The position numbers and the translations under genes are program-made. From contig URQK01000088.1 of NCBI GenBank assembly GCA_900549975.1, positions 1 through 6,304 on the forward strand: DNA of 6,304 nucleotides, given 5' to 3'. The first letter of the stretch is position 1, and each line of letters begins with the position of its first letter. Below the pieces are notes generated by a model. The model saw nothing but the letters and a program-made list of their open reading frames with translations. It made no database searches and was not told the origin of the DNA. Below, in pieces: positions 4,691 through 6,304 of this stretch. Source of the DNA: an uncultured Mollicutes bacterium (GTDB taxonomy: Bacteria; Bacillota_I; Bacilli_A; RFN20; CAG-826).

Positions 4691-6304
4691 TTTTTCTTCC
4701 TCCTTTACGTTTTCAATATATTTTTTTGGCTTAAACAAATTAATTGTCAAAGCATTTAAAACAACAAACACACTACTTAAGCTCATTGCTAATGATCCAA
4801 TCATAGGGTTAAGTTTTATTTGCCATAATGGATATAATAAGCCTGATGCTAATACAATACCAATTGAGTTATAAAAGAATGCCCAGAATAGATTTCCTTT
4901 AATTGTATTTAAAACTCTTTTACTTAAATTAATAACATTAACAACATCAAGTAAATCATTTCTTAACAAGACAATATCACTTGTTTCTAAAGCAATATCG
5001 CTTCCTCCCTTAAGCGATATTCCTAAATCTGCAGTAGTAAGCGCTAAAGCATCGTTCACACCATCACCAACCATAGCCACTAAATGCTTATTATCATGTT
5101 TTAATGACTCTATAACATTTTGCTTATCAATTGGTAAAACCTCCGCAATTACTTCACTAATTCCTACTTCATCAGCGATAGTTTGAGCGGTTATTTTATT
5201 ATCACCAGTAAGCATAACTGTTCTAATACCCATTTTGTGTAGCTCGTGTATTGCTAAAACAGAATTTTTTTTAATCTCGTCTTTTAAAGCAATAATTGCT
5301 ACAAGTGTATTATTTTTTGTAACTACTAATGATGTTTTGCCTTCTTTAGATAATTGGTCTAATTTCTTTTGTTTTTGTCCATCGATTTTTACATTGCTTG
5401 CATTACCAATATAATAAGTATCTTTATTAAATTTAGCTTCAATTCCTTGACCTTCAATAGCTTTAAAGTTAGTTATGTCAATAATTTTTGCACTTGTCTC
5501 ATTTGCATAACTTGTAATAGCGCTAGCTAATGGATGCTCAGATTTATTTTCTATGCTATATATTATTGATAATAAATCATTATCACTATCTATATTAATA
5601 AAATCTGTAACAGTTGGTTTTCCATTTGTTAATGTTCCAGTTTTATCAAAAACAATAGTTTTAATAAGATGTGATTTTTCTAAAATTTCCGCATTTTTTA
5701 TTAATAATCCATTGCTTGCTCCAACACCTGTTCCTACCATAATAGCTACTGGAGTTGCTAGGCCTAATGAACAAGGACATGCAATAACAAGTACAGAAAT
5801 AGCAAAATTAAACGATAAATTAAAATCTCTACTTGCAATAATTGATATTACAAAACTTAATAATGATATAGCCATTACAATCGGAACAAATATGCTGGCA
5901 ATTTTGTCCGCTAATTGGGAAATTGGTGCTTTAGAATTACTTGAGGCTTCAACTAATTTTATAATATTAGCAATGGATGTATCCTCACCAACTTTTGTAG
6001 CCTTAATAACAATATATCCAGAATTTATAGTCGTAGAGGTATAAACAACTTGATTAACACTTTTTAGGGCTGGCATACTTTCACCAGTTATATTTGCTTC
6101 ATCAATCGCAGCATTTCCTTCAACGATGACACCATCAACAGGTACAGCAAATCCTTTTTTTACGACAACTAAATCATCAACTTTAACTTCTTCAACTGGA
6201 ACTTCAGCTTCTTTATCGCCCTTTAAAATCAATGCTTTTTTAGGTGCTAAATCCATCAATTTTGAAATAGCTTGTGTGGTTTTTCTTTTAGATAACTGTT
6301 CTAA
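4487..6304 (-). CDS. copA: Cu(+)-exporting P1B-type ATPase CopA with C-terminal HMA domain (N-terminus outside window)
   Basis: CopA pumps Cu(I) from the cytoplasm using ATP. The frame stays open to the window edge (reading LEQLSKRKTTQAISK before LMDLAPKK), so 605 C-terminal residues are present and the first membrane helices and any N-terminal HMA domain are missing. Numbered from the edge: actuator TGES 73-76; CPC 176-178 in the ion path; phosphorylation motif DKTGT 220-224; HP 257-258; TGDN 366-369; GDGVND 413-418. YN (478-479) and MSLSS (507-511) in the last two helices complete the Cu(I) P1B-1 signature. The ATPase core ends near FKPKK (524-528). A short linker then leads into a 67-residue CopZ-like HMA domain with MMCEHC (549-554), an uncommon C-terminal placement. 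An internal SD and ATG lie before that domain, and an A7 run lies in the linker. The regulator gene follows 65 nt downstream. Confidence 0.96.
   Translation of the reverse strand, partial: LEQLSKRKTTQAISKLMDLAPKKALILKGDKEAEVPVEEVKVDDLVVVKKGFAVPVDGVIVEGNAAIDEANITGESMPALKSVNQVVYTSTTINSGYIVIKATKVGEDTSIANIIKLVEASSNSKAPISQLADKIASIFVPIVMAISLLSFVISIIASRDFNLSFNFAISVLVIACPCSLGLATPVAIMVGTGVGASNGLLIKNAEILEKSHLIKTIVFDKTGTLTNGKPTVTDFINIDSDNDLLSIIYSIENKSEHPLASAITSYANETSAKIIDITNFKAIEGQGIEAKFNKDTYYIGNASNVKIDGQKQKKLDQLSKEGKTSLVVTKNNTLVAIIALKDEIKKNSVLAIHELHKMGIRTVMLTGDNKITAQTIADEVGISEVIAEVLPIDKQNVIESLKHDNKHLVAMVGDGVNDALALTTADLGISLKGGSDIALETSDIVLLRNDLLDVVNVINLSKRVLNTIKGNLFWAFFYNSIGIVLASGLLYPLWQIKLNPMIGSLAMSLSSVFVVLNALTINLFKPKKYIENVKEEEKMKEIVLQVKGMMCEHCKKHVENALSKIPGVERVEVSLKENSAKIYSIQELNRNDLINAVKNAGYEAK
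4699..4706 (-). promoter_or_regulatory. Strong internal Shine-Dalgarno inside copA, before the CopZ-like domain
   Basis: AAAGGAGG on the minus strand sits 8 nt upstream of an in-frame ATG (4688-4690). In the copA frame it encodes part of the linker V-K-E-E-E-K. It looks like the retained ribosome binding site of a once separate copZ gene, or a working site for internal initiation. Confidence 0.6.
4721..4727 (-). other. A7 homopolymer in A_AAA_AAA slippery phase at the CopA/CopZ junction
   Basis: The codons for P-K-K are CCA AAA AAA, followed by TAT, placing a seven-A run exactly in the X_XXY_YYZ phase used in -1 ribosomal slippage. A -1 shift meets TGA (4713-4715) after two codons; a +1 shift meets TAA (4705-4707) after four. 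Either would give a CopA without the HMA domain. Transcriptional slippage or a real or erroneous one-base indel would have the same effect. Confidence 0.5.

Noticed and set aside
5553..6044. Open frame of 163 codons on the plus strand opposite copA
   Set aside because: It is fully antisense to highly conserved CopA sequence (CPC to DKTGT region), has no SD worth noting and resembles no known family.
6254..6259. A start for CopA at TTG (6257-6259) or ATG (6254-6256)
   Set aside because: The frame continues to the window edge with CopA-like sequence (KRKTTQAISKLMDLAP), so the gene is cut by the window rather than starting here.
165..6304. TGA read as Trp (Mollicutes code)
   Set aside because: All complete genes read through with TGG for Trp and normal family lengths under the standard bacterial code; nothing requires TGA readthrough.

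Overview
This is a low-GC bacterial window that reads cleanly in the standard bacterial code: Trp is TGG and every complete frame ends in TAA or TAG. The gene families, strong AAGGAGG-type Shine-Dalgarno (SD) sites and AT-rich consensus promoters point to Bacillota or a close relative (Erysipelotrichia/RF39/Clostridia-like). The sequence alone does not support a genus. Nothing indicates phage or insertion elements. Almost every gene concerns transition-metal transport or sensing.

Layout. 1-164 is an AT-rich leader with a 12-bp inverted repeat. 165-926 (+) is a ZIP-family metal transporter of the GufA type. A hairpin at 933-957 with A/T tracts on both sides serves as a shared terminator for this gene and for the convergent feo operon. 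The feo operon runs on the minus strand from 3874 down to 965: feoA-like gene, second feoA, feoB, then a small FeoB-associated Cys-rich membrane protein. Spacings are 2-16 nt, and SD sites are embedded in or overlap the preceding stop codons. Its control region (3875-4020) has a full-consensus TTGACA/TATAAT promoter and at least three copies of an 18-bp interrupted palindrome of the form AGTTAGT-N4-ACTAACT, the likely operators of a DtxR-family regulator. That regulator is probably the 125-aa protein encoded next door (4044-4421, minus), which has its own promoter and terminator.

From 4487 to the window edge (minus) lies the C-terminal 605 residues of a Cu(+)-exporting P1B-1 ATPase (CopA); its N-terminus is outside the window. 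Its most unusual part is the 3' end. A CopZ-like heavy-metal-associated domain is fused in frame to the ATPase, yet it keeps a near-perfect SD (AAAGGAGG) and ATG, so a free CopZ chaperone could be translated from the same mRNA. Just upstream is an A7 run in A_AAA_AAA slippery phase. Removing or adding one A would split the reading frame into separate copA and copZ genes.

Working model: the DtxR-type protein senses Fe(II) and/or Mn(II) and represses Feo-mediated Fe(II) uptake when metal is replete. FeoA proteins and the Cys-rich protein assist FeoB. The ZIP protein moves Zn or another divalent metal, and CopA/CopZ detoxify Cu(I). The regulation and the CopA/CopZ expression mode are inferences from sequence.
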